Shown here: in pieces, positions 5,724 to 6,330 of the stretch
Layout of the letters: every line of letters starts with the position of its first letter
Position numbering within the stretch: position 1 is the first letter of the stretch
NCBI GenBank assembly: GCA_905209075.1
Contig: CAJLRL010000050.1
Location: 1-6,330 of the forward strand
From: an uncultured Lachnospiraceae bacterium
Lineage (GTDB): Bacteria; Bacillota; Clostridia; Lachnospirales; Lachnospiraceae
DNA length: 6,330 nucleotides
Direction of reading: 5' to 3'
Made by a program: the position numbers and the translations under genes
The notes under the pieces: generated by a model
What the model saw: only the letters and a program-made list of their open reading frames with translations
Told to the model about the DNA's origin: nothing
Databases searched by the model: none

Positions 5724-6330
5724 TTATTTATCATCTGACTCAATTGAAGCCAGTTTGTAGATGAATTTAACACTTCCTGTCTGACCATCTGCAAGTGATG
5801 AGTATGTCTGGTAATCCTCTCCTGCATCGATCACTGCCTGAAGCTTATTTACAAGTGGTTTCATATCTCCATTGTAAGAATCCAGGATCTTGTTGATTCC
5901 TTCCTCGTTGAATTCTACGATTCCGTCTGCAAGTGTATGTGCCCCTTCTGCAAGATCCTTCGATCCGGCTGCAAGTGTGTCCACACCACCTACAAGCTTT
6001 GTAGTTCCTTCTGCAAGCTGTGATGCTCCCGAAAGAAGAGTGCTATTATTTGAAACAAGTGTATTTGATCCATCAACAAGCTGTTTGATTCCTGATGTAA
6101 GTGAAGGAATCTTGTCTGCAAGTGACTGTGTTCCGGCTGCAAGTGTTCCGGCTCCCGTATTTAATGTAGCAGCCCCACTCTTAAGTGATGCTGTTCCTGA
6201 TTTAAGATCCGATGCTCCTTTTGCAAGGCTTGCTGTTCCGGCTGCAAGTGTGTTTGATCCATTTGCAAGGCTCTTTGTTCCGGCTGCGAGTGTGCTTGAT
6301 CCATCTGCAAGACTCTTTGTTCCGGCTGCA
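5724..6330 (-). CDS. C-terminal part of xxxLxxG heptad-repeat membrane protein (YhgE/Pip or MMPL/RND-like), partial
   Basis: The last 201 residues of a larger protein enter from the right edge; its start is not in the window. Residues about 1-140 are nearly continuous heptads with Leu and Gly at fixed positions (AAGTKSLADGSSTL, LAAGTASLAKGASDL, LAEGTTKL), the xxxLxxG pattern seen in extracytoplasmic regions of YhgE/Pip proteins and in some Firmicute MMPL/RND-type exporters. The pattern predicts a long rod or coiled coil. It then changes to a compact tail with FNEEGINKILDSYNGDMKPL, DAGEDYQTYSSLADG and GSVKFIYKLASIE. No transmembrane helix is present in this part, and the protein ends soluble in ESDDK. 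An in-frame ATG at 5984 could be mistaken for a start, but the heptad frame runs open through it to the edge. The MntP-like gene follows after 70 bp. Which of the two superfamilies it belongs to cannot be decided from the tail alone. Confidence 0.85.
   Translation of the reverse strand, partial: AAGTKSLADGSSTLAAGTKSLANGSNTLAAGTASLAKGASDLKSGTASLKSGAATLNTGAGTLAAGTQSLADKIPSLTSGIKQLVDGSNTLVSNNSTLLSGASQLAEGTTKLVGGVDTLAAGSKDLAEGAHTLADGIVEFNEEGINKILDSYNGDMKPLVNKLQAVIDAGEDYQTYSSLADGQTGSVKFIYKLASIESDDK
6236..6330 (-). repeat. 42-bp tandem repeat within the heptad-repeat gene
   Basis: Units at 6236-6277 and 6278-6319, plus a partial third at 6320-6330, encode two heptads each (AAGTKSLADGSSTL and AAGTKSLANGSNTL). 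The two full units differ at four positions. Related but more diverged units continue downstream in the gene. The array runs off the right edge. This is duplication of heptad pairs at the DNA level, in frame. Confidence 0.85.

Noticed and set aside
5724..5984. Stand-alone 86-residue gene starting at 5984
   Set aside because: The heptad-repeat frame continues upstream without a stop to the window edge, so this ATG is internal to a longer gene.

Overview
The window looks like chromosomal DNA from a low-to-moderate GC, Gram-positive anaerobe of the Clostridia, most likely a gut Lachnospiraceae (Roseburia/Lachnospira/Coprococcus-like). This placement is inferred from the gene families: a secreted VanW-domain protein with a Q/T/P-rich tail, a DUF4080-type radical SAM protein, a protein carrying an FWERERKAN-type motif, and an xxxLxxG heptad-repeat membrane-protein tail. 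No rRNA, tRNA, insertion sequence, phage gene or CRISPR array is visible, and no species-level marker is present.

Layout, left to right. (1) Positions 1-1666, minus strand: a secreted VanW-domain protein whose C-terminus runs off the left edge inside a 42-bp tandem repeat encoding PDQSQTQAPAQTTT. (2) Positions 1667-1940: a promoter-rich gap holding a 34-residue single-pass membrane peptide gene (minus, 1769-1873), a likely promoter for the VanW gene, and overlapping divergent promoter elements. (3) Positions 1941-2441, plus strand: the only plus-strand gene, a 166-residue membrane-anchored protein of unknown function. (4) Positions 2445-4941, minus strand: a two-gene unit with its own promoter, first a B12-binding-type radical SAM protein (DUF4080 family), then a DnaQ-like DEDDh 3'-5' exonuclease. 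(5) Positions 5039-5653: a MntP-like six-helix membrane protein followed by a good intrinsic terminator. (6) Positions 5724-6330: the C-terminal 201 residues of a large protein with xxxLxxG heptad repeats (YhgE/Pip or MMPL/RND-like), entering from the right edge and probably co-transcribed with the MntP-like gene.

The minus-strand genes form at least three transcription units: heptad protein plus MntP-like (ending at the terminator at 5039-5065), radical SAM plus exonuclease (promoter 4973-5001), and small peptide/VanW (promoters in 1667-1907). The plus-strand gene converges on the exonuclease with only three bases between stop codons. Most of the window concerns the cell envelope (secreted VanW protein, two small membrane proteins, a possible ion exporter, a heptad-repeat transporter-like protein), but I see no evidence that these act as one system. 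I found no convincing large undescribed system. The best leads are the unlisted 34-residue peptide with its overlapping divergent promoter, the MntP-like protein lacking its second-half aspartate, the radical SAM/exonuclease pair, and the young 42-bp repeat array.
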